Position numbers and translations under genes: made by a program. Below, one piece after another: positions 52,845-62,337 of a stretch of 64,000 nucleotides of DNA. The stretch lies in NCBI GenBank assembly GCA_945883845.1, contig CAMCYI010000001.1:62001-126000 (forward strand). The letters run 5' to 3'. Each line of letters starts with the position of its first letter. The stretch's first letter is position 1. Source of the DNA: Bacteriovorax stolpii (GTDB taxonomy: Bacteria; Bdellovibrionota; Bacteriovoracia; Bacteriovoracales; Bacteriovoracaceae). The notes beneath the pieces are model-generated. The model searched no databases, was not told where the DNA came from, and was given only the letters and a program-made list of their open reading frames with translations.

Positions 52845-54416
52845 TTAGTGTCTGAAGTGTCTTTCGCCTGTGAGTACCATGGCCATACCGAATTCATCAC
52901 AGGCCGCGACGACTTCCGGGTCCTTGATCGATCCACCAGGCTGGACGACGAATTTCACGCCCCATTTGTTGGCCTCTTCGATTGAATCTCTGAACGGAAA
53001 GAATGCGTCAGATACAAGGACCGCATCGTTCACCGGTATATCTTTTTGTTTCATGCGTGGACCTGCGAGGAGTGTGAGGCATTCAAGGCGGTTCGGCTGA
53101 CCCACGCCACTTGCGAGGATCAAAAAGGCACCCTCACGCTCGTCTACCAGGAGCAGACAATTAGATTTGAGGTACTTCGTGATGATGAGACCGAATTTTG
53201 TAATATCGTTTTTCGTATTATCAAAAGATTTCTTTGTTGGGGTTCTGAACTCCATCGTCGTTTTCTCGTCTTCTTCCTGCCAGAGAATCCCGCCATTGAT
53301 TGAACGTACAGTCCACTCATGTGAATCACGTTTTTTAAGAGGAACTTCGACGAGACGGACGTTTTTCTTTTTGGCGAAAATAGCGAGAGCTTCCGGAGTA
53401 TACGAAGGTGCAATGACGACTTCGATGAATTGCTGAGTCAGCCATTCTGCTGCTTCGGATTTCACTGTTGATGAAAAAGCGATGATGCCGCCGAATGCAC
53501 TCGTTGAATCACACTCCCACGCTGTTCTGAGAGTTTTGAACTGATCAGTGCTCGAAGAAACACCACAAGGAATTCCGTGCTTCACGATCACGCAATGTTC
53601 ACGATCAGGAAATGCCAGAGCGAGCTCAGAGACACATTTGTAGGCCTGATCACTGTCGAGGTAATTGTTGTAAGAAATTTCTTTTCCCTGGAGAATCGGA
53701 GCTTTCGCGAGAGACATTTTTTCTTTTTGGTTATCGAGAACAAAAAGTTTAGCTTTCTGGTGAGGATTCTCGCCGTATCTCAGAGGTTTCACGTCATGAG
53801 AGAAGACTTCCGGGAAATCGGCCTGGAATTCCTGAGCAAGAGTTGTTGCGATCGCGAGATCGTACTGAGCTGTGAGGGAGAAAGCTTTAAGAGCGAACTT
53901 CGAGCGTAATTCAAAAGTTGCTCCGCCATTTTTAAGTTCAGTGGCCAGTGTTTCGTAATCTGAAGGATCTGTGACCACAGTCACCCACTGCATGTTCTTC
54001 GCAGCTCCGCGAATCATGTTAGGACCACCGATGTCGATGTTCTCAATAAGGTCAGCGCGTGAAATATTTTCTTTCGCGGCAACTTCTTTAAAAGGATAAA
54101 GATTGCAGACCACGAGGTCGATATCTTTAATGTTAAGCTCTTTAGCTTCTTTCATGTCCGTCGGATGATCACGACGATACAGAAGGGCCGAGCTCACCTG
54201 AAATGAAATGCTTTTCATGCGACCACCGAAAGCTTCAGGATTTCCTGTGATTTCGCTGATAGGTGTATACTTCGCACCCATTTTCTTTAAATACTCTGCC
54301 GTTCCACCGGTGGAAATAATCTCCACACCTTTTTCAACAAGAATAGGAACGAGCAAATCGAGGTTCGTCTTATCAGAGACACTGACGAGGGCGCGTTTCG
54401 GCATGATCTTGTTCAT
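52845..54416 (-). CDS. purH: Bifunctional AICAR transformylase / IMP cyclohydrolase
   Basis: Carries out the last two steps to IMP, 523 residues. The N-terminal IMP cyclohydrolase (MGS-like, about 1-200: ALVSVSDKTNLD, STGGTAEYLK) is followed by the AICAR transformylase (PLRYGENPHQKA, then KHGIPCGVSSS with the catalytic Lys-His). An in-frame ATG at 54404 (MPKRAL) matches the usual start, but the ATG at 54416 overlaps the purQ stop as ATGA. Confidence 0.96.
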   Translation of the reverse strand: MNKIMPKRALVSVSDKTNLDLLVPILVEKGVEIISTGGTAEYLKKMGAKYTPISEITGNPEAFGGRMKSISFQVSSALLYRRDHPTDMKEAKELNIKDIDLVVCNLYPFKEVAAKENISRADLIENIDIGGPNMIRGAAKNMQWVTVVTDPSDYETLATELKNGGATFELRSKFALKAFSLTAQYDLAIATTLAQEFQADFPEVFSHDVKPLRYGENPHQKAKLFVLDNQKEKMSLAKAPILQGKEISYNNYLDSDQAYKCVSELALAFPDREHCVIVKHGIPCGVSSSTDQFKTLRTAWECDSTSAFGGIIAFSSTVKSEAAEWLTQQFIEVVIAPSYTPEALAIFAKKKNVRLVEVPLKKRDSHEWTVRSINGGILWQEEDEKTTMEFRTPTKKSFDNTKNDITKFGLIITKYLKSNCLLLVDEREGAFLILASGVGQPNRLECLTLLAGPRMKQKDIPVNDAVLVSDAFFPFRDSIEEANKWGVKFVVQPGGSIKDPEVVAACDEFGMAMVLTGERHFRH

Positions 54417-55129
54417 GGTGTAATTCCATTTTTGAAGAGGGTTTGTATCTTTTCTACATTCTCTGCGACGTTGTCTCGTGTCGGATAAAGAAAGCTTTGA
54501 GTCGCAACTTCGGGATGAGGCATGAGTCCGAAGATCTGGCCTGTGCTATCGACGAGACCGGCGATCCGCTGGTGAGACCCATTAACATCTTCAACGTATT
54601 TGAGTGGTCCGAAAGGAACGGTCATATTCGCTGTCGGAACAATTCTTCCTTCCTTGTGACGGACAGGTAGCATGATTTTTCCCTCGAGGTTTTTGAACCA
54701 TGGGGATTTCGCTGCAGCGTCTTTGGAAATTTCAAGTGTCGTCCACTTGTCCATGAACGTACCGTGATCGTTTTCTGAAAGTGTGAAAGATCGGGTAGCA
54801 AAGTTCTGATCGAAAGCTCCAAGTTGAGCGAGGACCTGAAATCCGTTACAGATACCGATGATGCGACCGCCGTCTTTCACGAAAGTCGAAAGTCCTTCGA
54901 TGAGGGTGTCGCGAAGTTTTTCTGCAAGGATTTTACCCGATTTAAGCTCGTCGCCGAAGCTGAAGCCGCCGGGAATTCCAAGAACGCCGAATTTTTTAAG
55001 CATCACAGGGGTTTGTAGAAATTCATTCACGTGAACTTTAGTGACCTGAGCACCTTGTTCGCTGAATGCGCGGGCGAGTTCAGTTTCACTGTTGATGCCG
55101 TCGCCGGTGAGGATAAGAACGTTTCTCAT
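54413..55129 (-). CDS. purQ: FGAM synthase glutaminase subunit
   Basis: Class I glutamine amidotransferase of 238 residues that supplies ammonia to PurL. The nucleophile Cys lies in IGICNGFQVL, and the His and Glu of the triad lie in LMPHPEVAT. The ATG at 55129 overlaps the purL stop as ATGA; the longer frame is not needed. It starts MRNVLILTGDGINSE, typical of the group. Confidence 0.95.
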   Translation of the reverse strand: MRNVLILTGDGINSETELARAFSEQGAQVTKVHVNEFLQTPVMLKKFGVLGIPGGFSFGDELKSGKILAEKLRDTLIEGLSTFVKDGGRIIGICNGFQVLAQLGAFDQNFATRSFTLSENDHGTFMDKWTTLEISKDAAAKSPWFKNLEGKIMLPVRHKEGRIVPTANMTVPFGPLKYVEDVNGSHQRIAGLVDSTGQIFGLMPHPEVATQSFLYPTRDNVAENVEKIQTLFKNGITP

Positions 55130-57984
55130 TTCGTACCTCCCCACGCAGCTGCCAGCTCTGAGACTTTAAGATCTTTTTGATTCAGAGTGATCACCCCGGA
55201 AGTATTCACGATATCGAGATACTGGATCTCAGAAGCATCGAAATATTTTTCAAAGAACATACGCTTCTCCTGAGGAACTGAAACCAGGAAGTGACCCGGA
55301 AGCTCAGAGTAAAGATACGCCGTCATGTTCTCACCTGCTGTGATGAGATGAGTGAGATCAATTCCGAGATTATCCATCATGAGAGTTTCAGCGAGGGCCA
55401 CCATGAATCCGCCTTCGGAAAGATCATGGGCAGACTCAATTGCGCCTGACTGGATAGCATGAAACATATTCTGATAAAGCTTACGGAGGTTTTTGAAGTC
55501 AAACTCGCGCTGATTATCTCTTTCGAGGTCCGGCATGACTTTGTGAAGGAAATGACCAAAATATTTGTCGTACTGTCTTACACCAACACGATAGAGAAGA
55601 TTCTTTTCTCTCGCCTGTGACTTAGGCGTGATGCGAACGTCAGGAATGTGGCCCAGAGCTGTCACAAGTAATGTCGGAAGAACGCTGATCTTTATTTTTT
55701 CTCCGTGATAATCATTTTTCATACTGTCTTTACCGGATACAAGCGGCATCCTGTAAGTTTCGATCATTTCCTTGAGCCCCATACAAGTACGTACGAGCTG
55801 AGCAAGCTTGAACTGAGCATCTGGATTTTTCGCAGATGGCGTCGGATCGGGCCAGCAGAAGTTATCAACGAGAGCGATCTTTTCAGGATCAGCTCCGTGA
55901 CAAATAAGGTTTCTTACGGCTTCATCAACAGCGAGCTTCGACATCATTAGCGCATCGTCCATGGAGAAATGCGGGCAAAGACCTGAAGCCACTGCAAACC
56001 CATCAGTTCCTTCCACACCATGAGCTCCGTACCAGATAACACCGGCATCGTTCGGAGAAGAATTCTTCATTCCTTCAAGAGGCTTCACAACGGTTCCGCC
56101 CTGAACTTCATGGTCGTACTGACGGATCCATTTTTCTTTTGAGGAAATGACGGGATGAGCGAGAAGTCGCTTTGTGATTTCCAAGTGGTTATCAGATCCG
56201 ACTGTCGAAGGTGTTTTAGATTTTTTCCAGCTCACAAAAGGCATCTTTTCGTGGACGGCCTTGAGTTTCATCTTCGGCAGGCCTTCGTGCAGAAAGTTTA
56301 GCTGAATCTGACAAACAAGCTTATGGTTGAATGTACAGGTGAAGAGACCGTCATTTCTGAACTCACCAATGTTTGTAACCTCAACTTGATAAAGTTTGGC
56401 GAGGTCTTCGATTTCCTGCATTTTATTTTTTGAAACAGACAGTGTCATGCGCTCCTGGCTCTCACTGACAAGAATCTGCCATGGCGACAGTCCCTGATAC
56501 TTCAGTGGTACGCGCTCAAGATGAACGTGAGCTCCACCGGTCGCCTGAGACATTTCGCCGACTGATGAACTGAGTCCGCCGGCACCGTTATCAGTGATCG
56601 ATGTGTAGAGCATTTTATCACGGGCAGCGAGAAGGAAATCCATCATACGCTTTTGTGAGAATGGATCGCCTATCTGAACCATGCCAATCGTCGTGTGCTT
56701 ATCCATGACAAGAGAACTCGCAGTTGCACCGTGGATTCCATCGATACCAACAGCTCCACCGACCATGACAATGAGGTCACCGGACTTTTGGTTTTTAGAT
56801 GAACTTGGAAGATCTCCGACTTTCGGAGGGAGAACACCGACTGTCCCGCAGTAAACGAGTGGTTTCCCGGAGAAAGACTCATCAAAGTAGATGGCGCCAT
56901 TCACAGTTGGAATACCACTTTTATTACCGCCATCCTGAACTCCGCGATGAATTCCTTTCAGGATCTCTGTTGGGTGAAGAAGATTTGAAGGAAGCTCATC
57001 TTCATCGGGCATCCCCACGCAGAACACATCTGTGTTAGCGACAGGTCGGGCACCGAGGCCTGTACCCATGATATCGCGATTCACACCGAGAATGCCGGTG
57101 AGAGCTCCGCCGTATGGATCAAGTGCTGAAGGTGAATTATGAGTTTCTACTTTAATGCAAAGATCGATTCCATCTCGGAATCTCACGATACCAGCGTTGT
57201 CGTCGAATAAGGAGACGGCCCAGTCTTTTTTCAAAGCGTGAGTGGGATTCTTAATATATTCCTTGAATAGCCCATTGATCTTAATTTTGCCCTTCTCATC
57301 TTCGTAATCAATCTCTGCGCCGAAAATTTTATGCTTACAATGCTCAGACCAGGTCTGGGCAAGCATTTCCATTTCGACGTCAGTGGGATTCTGAGACAGA
57401 CCTGATTTGAGTCGGAGTTCAGTCACTGAAGCTGACTCATAGTGGTCACGGACAATTTTTATTTCAGTGAGTGATAAGGCCCAGCAATTTTTCAGCGATA
57501 GTGCATTTAGTTCGTCATCGGAGAGGCCATAGAGTTTATATTCGTTGACGAAGGTTTCAGTCCGAATGCCGAGTGAGAAATCGACGGTTTCTATTTTTTT
57601 TACATTTTGTGCTGTGAGGCTGAGTCTTTCCTGAATGAGTGGATTGAAATCAGTCTTCAGTCTTTTGTCAGTCAGAACTCCCGAATGAACTTCTAGCTTC
57701 ATCCCTCTGAATGTATCAGTCCGGGAAAGAAGCTCCTTAAAGCTTTTAGCCGAGTTATCAGTCACACCAGGTCCATAATAAATAACTTCCGCATTCTCCA
57801 TGCGCGAGAACTCTTTCAAAAAAGCTTCTGTGCAACCCACGATCAAATCCTGATCAACAGAATCTGAAAGGCGTCCTTTCAAGGCCACAACTTTGTCCTC
57901 TGAGACAGGAAGTTCATGATCAATCCAGAAGACCTGATGCTTGGGATGATCTTTAGAGAAAAGCGTAATGAAAGTTCTTTGCAT
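55126..57984 (-). CDS. purL: FGAM synthase, synthetase subunit with N-terminal extension
   Basis: ATP-dependent synthetase of 952 residues making FGAM. The N-terminal 150 residues have no small-PurL counterpart and may be a built-in PurS-like domain; the linker and core follow (PTDVEMEMLAQ, TWSEHCKHKIF, VETHNSPSALDPYGGALTG in parts, DGGNKSGIP). No glutaminase domain is fused, since purQ is separate. This is between the small PurL (about 740 residues) and the large fused form (about 1,300). No purS gene is seen, which supports the built-in PurS idea. Confidence 0.93.
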   Translation of the reverse strand: MQRTFITLFSKDHPKHQVFWIDHELPVSEDKVVALKGRLSDSVDQDLIVGCTEAFLKEFSRMENAEVIYYGPGVTDNSAKSFKELLSRTDTFRGMKLEVHSGVLTDKRLKTDFNPLIQERLSLTAQNVKKIETVDFSLGIRTETFVNEYKLYGLSDDELNALSLKNCWALSLTEIKIVRDHYESASVTELRLKSGLSQNPTDVEMEMLAQTWSEHCKHKIFGAEIDYEDEKGKIKINGLFKEYIKNPTHALKKDWAVSLFDDNAGIVRFRDGIDLCIKVETHNSPSALDPYGGALTGILGVNRDIMGTGLGARPVANTDVFCVGMPDEDELPSNLLHPTEILKGIHRGVQDGGNKSGIPTVNGAIYFDESFSGKPLVYCGTVGVLPPKVGDLPSSSKNQKSGDLIVMVGGAVGIDGIHGATASSLVMDKHTTIGMVQIGDPFSQKRMMDFLLAARDKMLYTSITDNGAGGLSSSVGEMSQATGGAHVHLERVPLKYQGLSPWQILVSESQERMTLSVSKNKMQEIEDLAKLYQVEVTNIGEFRNDGLFTCTFNHKLVCQIQLNFLHEGLPKMKLKAVHEKMPFVSWKKSKTPSTVGSDNHLEITKRLLAHPVISSKEKWIRQYDHEVQGGTVVKPLEGMKNSSPNDAGVIWYGAHGVEGTDGFAVASGLCPHFSMDDALMMSKLAVDEAVRNLICHGADPEKIALVDNFCWPDPTPSAKNPDAQFKLAQLVRTCMGLKEMIETYRMPLVSGKDSMKNDYHGEKIKISVLPTLLVTALGHIPDVRITPKSQAREKNLLYRVGVRQYDKYFGHFLHKVMPDLERDNQREFDFKNLRKLYQNMFHAIQSGAIESAHDLSEGGFMVALAETLMMDNLGIDLTHLITAGENMTAYLYSELPGHFLVSVPQEKRMFFEKYFDASEIQYLDIVNTSGVITLNQKDLKVSELAAAWGGTK

Positions 57985-57985
57985 A

Positions 57986-58582
57986 CTATGCTCCCAAGGC
58001 CGATTGATTGAGCTGCTTTAAGATTTCAGGATAAAGTTCCCACTCGATATCTTTCCCTCTCTGGATAAAATCGGAAAGTGTGTCAGTGGGAAGTCTTGGG
58101 AATGATCTCTGAAGCAAAATGGGACCGGTATCCATACCTTCATCTACAAGATGAATCGTAATCCCGGATTCTTTAACACCGTCAGCAAAGGCACGTTCGA
58201 AGGCATGAAGTCCCGTGTAAGACGGAAGCAAAGATGGATGGATGTTCACGAGTCTCTGCATGCCGAAATAATTCAACAGACGCGGGCCGATGATACGCAT
58301 GTATCCTGCCAGCATCCCCCATTTCACTTCATGGCCAGCGAGCACTTCGATGACTCGAGCTTCGTGGTCGTTGCGACCGTCTTTTTTATCAAGCTCCATA
58401 TTCGGGAGGATTTTATGGACGGCGAGATCGGGATACTTTGCTTTAACGATTTCAGGCAAAGGAGATGTATCTGTATCAATGATCAGGCAGCAGATTTTCA
58501 ATTTCGGATAAGAGCGTACTTTATCCAGCAGATTGAGAGCGTTCGTTCCTGTGCCGGATGCGAAGAGTGCGATCGAGATCAT
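57986..58582 (-). CDS. purN: Phosphoribosylglycinamide formyltransferase (GAR transformylase)
   Basis: Folate-dependent formyl transfer to GAR, 198 residues. The catalytic Asn and His are in NIHPSLLPSYTG and the Asp is in DEGMDTGPIL, all in the usual order. The N-terminal ALFASGTGTNALNL is the phosphate loop. It overlaps purD by 4 bases and ends one base before purL. Confidence 0.95.
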   Translation of the reverse strand: MISIALFASGTGTNALNLLDKVRSYPKLKICCLIIDTDTSPLPEIVKAKYPDLAVHKILPNMELDKKDGRNDHEARVIEVLAGHEVKWGMLAGYMRIIGPRLLNYFGMQRLVNIHPSLLPSYTGLHAFERAFADGVKESGITIHLVDEGMDTGPILLQRSFPRLPTDTLSDFIQRGKDIEWELYPEILKQLNQSALGA

Positions 58583-59874
58583 TTTTTCTCTCCAATATCA
58601 GTTCTCATTTGTTCACCTGAGAAAGTCACGGTTTTCAATTTTTGATAAGCGAGCCTGCGAGATTCTTCGAGAGTTGTTGCCCAGGCAGTGATCCCGAGAA
58701 CGCGTCCGCCGCTAGTTAGGTAGCCAAGCTCATCCTTCGTTACACCAGCAAAGAAAATCTGAGTTTCCTTATCGCGGGTCAGTTGAGTCATGTTCACTCT
58801 CTGGCCCTTCTCAATTTCTTCCCCAAAATTTCCCGGGTACCCCTTGGCCGCTTTCACGACGTGAGTTGTGAATAGATTCTTGAGAGCGAGTTCCTTATCT
58901 GGTACCTGGCCCTTTGAAATCTGAAAAAGATAGGTAGTAAAATCGCCTTCAACAAGAGGAAGGAGGGCCTGAGTTTCAGGGTCACCAAAACGAACGTTGT
59001 ATTCGAGAAGAAAAGGGCCTTCCGCAGTCACCATAAGGCCGAGGAAAAGAACACCTTTGAATGGAGTTCCCATTTCCTTCATCGTCTTCAGCGTCGGCTC
59101 AAGAAATTTTTGAGTGACTTCTTTCACGAAAGCTTCGTCAACCCATGGAACGGGAGAGAAAGCACCCATTCCGCCCGTATTGGGACCATGATCACCGTCT
59201 AATAGACGTTTATGGTCCTGAGCAGAGCCAAAATATGAATACTCAAGACCGTTACAGCCGTAAAAAAATGAAACTTCTTTACCAGTGAGTCCTTCTTCAA
59301 CAAAAATTCCTTCTTCAAGACCAGCCATGGGATTCTTCTGAATTTGAAGAAGCACATCATTAGCCTCTTCAGAACTGTCACAGACGAAAACACCTTTGCC
59401 CAGAGACGGACCGGAGATCTTGATGACGGGTTTAGTAAAACCTGTCAGGTCGTCCATCCAGCTTTTTTTTGTAGAGAATTCAATCGAAAGATCTTTATAG
59501 CGGGAAGTGGGAATTTTCGCCATCGTCATGACATTTTTAGAAAAGAGTTTCGACTTTTCCAGCATCGCCGCTTTCATCTGCGGAGCAAAACAAGGAACAC
59601 CCCATCTCTCACAGTAATCAGCAACACCATCGTAAATGAATTTCTCTGCACCAGGGATGACGAGACGAATCTCGTGGCGCTCGATCGTTTCCTTGAGACT
59701 CACTTCGCTTATGTCGCCACGGATGAATTGCAGTTTTGTATGGACGCGTGTGGGAAGAATTTCCATGCCCGGATTTCCAGGCCAGAGGAAAACTTTCTCA
59801 CAGGAATCATCCTGCGCCACTCTCCAGAGAAGTGCGTGCTCTCTACCACCAGAACCAAGTATGAGAACGTTCAT
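58579..59874 (-). CDS. purD: Phosphoribosylamine-glycine ligase (GAR synthetase)
   Basis: ATP-grasp ligase of 431 residues making GAR from phosphoribosylamine and glycine. LGSGGREHALLW at the start, the ATP-grasp loop region, GDHGPNTGGMGAFSP and NVRFGDPETQALLP are all family hallmarks. Normal length. ATGA overlaps with purC upstream and purN downstream. Confidence 0.96.
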   Translation of the reverse strand: MNVLILGSGGREHALLWRVAQDDSCEKVFLWPGNPGMEILPTRVHTKLQFIRGDISEVSLKETIERHEIRLVIPGAEKFIYDGVADYCERWGVPCFAPQMKAAMLEKSKLFSKNVMTMAKIPTSRYKDLSIEFSTKKSWMDDLTGFTKPVIKISGPSLGKGVFVCDSSEEANDVLLQIQKNPMAGLEEGIFVEEGLTGKEVSFFYGCNGLEYSYFGSAQDHKRLLDGDHGPNTGGMGAFSPVPWVDEAFVKEVTQKFLEPTLKTMKEMGTPFKGVLFLGLMVTAEGPFLLEYNVRFGDPETQALLPLVEGDFTTYLFQISKGQVPDKELALKNLFTTHVVKAAKGYPGNFGEEIEKGQRVNMTQLTRDKETQIFFAGVTKDELGYLTSGGRVLGITAWATTLEESRRLAYQKLKTVTFSGEQMRTDIGEKK

Positions 59875-60809
59875 TTGTATTCCTTTAGAGATGGTAATAT
59901 TTTATCAACTGATGACAGGATCTGCTTGTCGTCGCAAAGAATGACGGCTGCGAGAATTGTGTACATGTAACTTACAGTTTCAAGAAAACGTGCAGGAAGG
60001 TTCTCGGGAACCGGAACTCTATTCTTAAAATCAATTCCAAACTCTTTCTTCCCGGCTTCCATCGTCTGGTACCATGCAGTCTTACGATAGTACTGTCTCA
60101 TGACTTCTTTCGAGAGCTGGACACCATCTTTCGAAAGGCGAAGTTCATCTGGCCCGATGCTGTCGACGAGGACAATCGTCCGGTTGCCATCGATTGTTTT
60201 TCCGAAAGCAAATTCAACTTTTCCATCCCAGAGCTCAATACCTGCTCTCGCAAACACATCATTCAGAAACTTGGCAATTGATTGAGTTGTATAGAGGAGT
60301 TTTTTCCACTCACCATCCCGGAATCCTCCGAGAATTTTTGCTTCCTCGTGGGTGAGAGGACGGTCAAAGCGCTCAAGCTTTGTCGTAAATTCAATCATGG
60401 GGGTTTCAAAGCGCTGACCTTCTTTATATTCGGAAGACCGCTTAAGAAGAGATGAACCCGTCGCAACACCCAGACGAAAAATAACCTCAAGTGGAATGAA
60501 GAGATTATCTTCCTGTTTCATACTCGTGTAATCGCCGCGAACGACTTCGTAAGGTCTGATGGCAATTTCGTTGTCTCCGACAGGAATTTCCAGAAGATGG
60601 GTGCGGACACCTTTCTCTTCGAGGGCGCGATAAATTTTTCGCGTGAACTTGGCCAGTGCGAGACCTTTTAATGGCACATGATCCGGCATTTCGCCCCAGT
60701 CAAAAACGGAATAGCGATCTGAAAAGTTAAACACGAGATGATCGCCGTCACGATAAACATCCTTAGTCGAACCTTTGTGGACGAGTGCACGCTGTGAACT
60801 GGTACTCAT
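59871..60809 (-). CDS. purC: SAICAR synthetase
   Basis: Joins CAIR and aspartate to SAICAR using ATP, 312 residues, the longer type. VHKGSTKDVYRDGDHLVFNFSDRYS in pieces, SLLKRSSEYKEGQ and LVDSIGPDELR are typical, and EVIFRLGVATGSS matches the conserved substrate region. Coupled to purF and purD by 4-bp overlaps. Confidence 0.93.
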   Translation of the reverse strand: MSTSSQRALVHKGSTKDVYRDGDHLVFNFSDRYSVFDWGEMPDHVPLKGLALAKFTRKIYRALEEKGVRTHLLEIPVGDNEIAIRPYEVVRGDYTSMKQEDNLFIPLEVIFRLGVATGSSLLKRSSEYKEGQRFETPMIEFTTKLERFDRPLTHEEAKILGGFRDGEWKKLLYTTQSIAKFLNDVFARAGIELWDGKVEFAFGKTIDGNRTIVLVDSIGPDELRLSKDGVQLSKEVMRQYYRKTAWYQTMEAGKKEFGIDFKNRVPVPENLPARFLETVSYMYTILAAVILCDDKQILSSVDKILPSLKEYK

Positions 60810-62215
60810 ACTCTGTGTCCTTCTCGAACGGGATATGGATATTCGGTATTGAGGCAGGCCTTGCAGAAGCTCGCGTTGTCCATGGCCTCGCTGAGGTCAG
60901 AGACATGATTATAAAAAACGCGCTCTACATTCAGTAATGTTTCAATTTCTTTTTCATCGCGACCGAAGGCCACGAGTTCATCAGTCGTCGGGAAATCAAT
61001 TCCGTAGTAACAGGGGGACACAATCGGCGGACAGGTGCTCGCGAGATAAACGTTCTTCGCTCCGTGCTCTTTCAAAAGCTCGACAATCTTTCGCGAAGTC
61101 GTACCGCGGACGATGGAATCATCAACGAGAAGGACATTCTTCCCTTCGACCTGTTCACGAATAACACTGAATTTCAGGTTCACGGTCATCTTACGACGAT
61201 CCTGTCCGTTCTGGATGAAGCTTCTTTGCACGTAACGGTTCTTGATCAGAACTTCGCGGTACGGAAGGTTCAATTCTTCAGAGAGAGCGATCGCAGAAGC
61301 ACGGGACGTATCAGGAACCGGAACCACAATATCCACGGCCCCCATCGTCTCGTCGTTCTTGATTCTCTGACCGAGCTGGCGGCCCAGCTTTAATCTTGTT
61401 TCGTAAATACTTCTGCCTTCCATTTTGCTTTCAGCACCGGCGAAATAAATCCACTCGAACATGCAGGGAAGGCTTCCGGACTTCATCAGAGATTTCTTTA
61501 AAAGAGTGCCATCTGGTTTGACAAGAATAAGCTCTCCGGCTTCAACTTCACCGATGACTGTAAAATTTAAGAAATTAAGAACAGAAGACTCGGAAGAAAA
61601 ACAGTAGCTCAAAGACTGATCTTCGTTTCTTTTGACTCCATAGATAAGAGGACGAATGCCGTAACGATCACGGAAAGCCATCATGCCTTCTCCACCGATC
61701 GTTGCAACGACAGAAAAACCACCTTCAGCAGAATGAAGAATTTCTTTAACGGCAGTACAGAGCTTGTCGAAGAAGACATTTTCTTTCGCCTGACTGAGAT
61801 TCAGTGTCAGAAGATGAAGAAGAACTTCGAGATCGTTATCGCTCGTAAAAAAATGTCCGAGGTTTGTGAGTTTCTTTTTGAGATCAACACAGTTCGAGAG
61901 ATTCCCATTATGGGCCATGGCCACAGCATAAGGATAACCCACCATCATCGGTTGAAGATCACACTCGCGAATTTCGCCGATGGTTGAATATCTCGTGTGA
62001 CCGATGGCCACATCACCCTGAAGCTTGCTTAGATCCTTGGCACTGAAGACAGTTGAAACTTGCCCCAGATCTTTATGAGTATGGAACTTTGCCGTCCTGG
62101 AATCGAAGGATGTAATTCCGGCCGAATCCTGCCCCCTATGTTGGAGAATCAAAAGTCCTTGATGGACATTTTCACTGGCCGACGGGGATCCGGAAACTCC
62201 GACAATTCCACACAT
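60806..62215 (-). CDS. purF: Amidophosphoribosyltransferase
   Basis: First committed step of purine synthesis, PRPP plus glutamine to phosphoribosylamine, 469 residues. The Ntn glutaminase nucleophile is Cys2 (MCGIVGVSG) with no propeptide. The phosphoribosyltransferase PRPP loop is VLLVDDSIVRGTTS, near 350. It is first in the operon, with an AGAGG site and a candidate promoter just upstream. Confidence 0.96.
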   Translation of the reverse strand: MCGIVGVSGSPSASENVHQGLLILQHRGQDSAGITSFDSRTAKFHTHKDLGQVSTVFSAKDLSKLQGDVAIGHTRYSTIGEIRECDLQPMMVGYPYAVAMAHNGNLSNCVDLKKKLTNLGHFFTSDNDLEVLLHLLTLNLSQAKENVFFDKLCTAVKEILHSAEGGFSVVATIGGEGMMAFRDRYGIRPLIYGVKRNEDQSLSYCFSSESSVLNFLNFTVIGEVEAGELILVKPDGTLLKKSLMKSGSLPCMFEWIYFAGAESKMEGRSIYETRLKLGRQLGQRIKNDETMGAVDIVVPVPDTSRASAIALSEELNLPYREVLIKNRYVQRSFIQNGQDRRKMTVNLKFSVIREQVEGKNVLLVDDSIVRGTTSRKIVELLKEHGAKNVYLASTCPPIVSPCYYGIDFPTTDELVAFGRDEKEIETLLNVERVFYNHVSDLSEAMDNASFCKACLNTEYPYPVREGHRV

Positions 62216-62240
62216 AAATGACCTCTTGGTATAGGTAGAA

Positions 62241-62268
62241 TGTATATAAAAGGAAAGAGGGTTGCCAA
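62241..62268 (-). promoter_or_regulatory. Candidate promoter of the purF operon
   Basis: On the minus strand TTGGCA (62263-62268) and TATACA (62241-62246) are 16 bases apart, with 25 bases from the -10 to the ATG and an AGAGG ribosome site between. It lies in the 122-bp gap shared with purK. No operator or riboswitch is recognisable there. Confidence 0.45.
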
Positions 62269-62337
62269 GGAGATAAATTAGAACTACTAATAATAAGTAT
62301 AAGCAAAATTAATAACTAGTACGGTCAAAGAATAAAC

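Noticed and set aside
62262..62290. Plus-strand promoter for purK sharing the TTGCCAA palindrome with the purF -35
   Set aside because: TTGCCA is good, but the only -10 at the right distance (TACTAA) matches in three of six positions.
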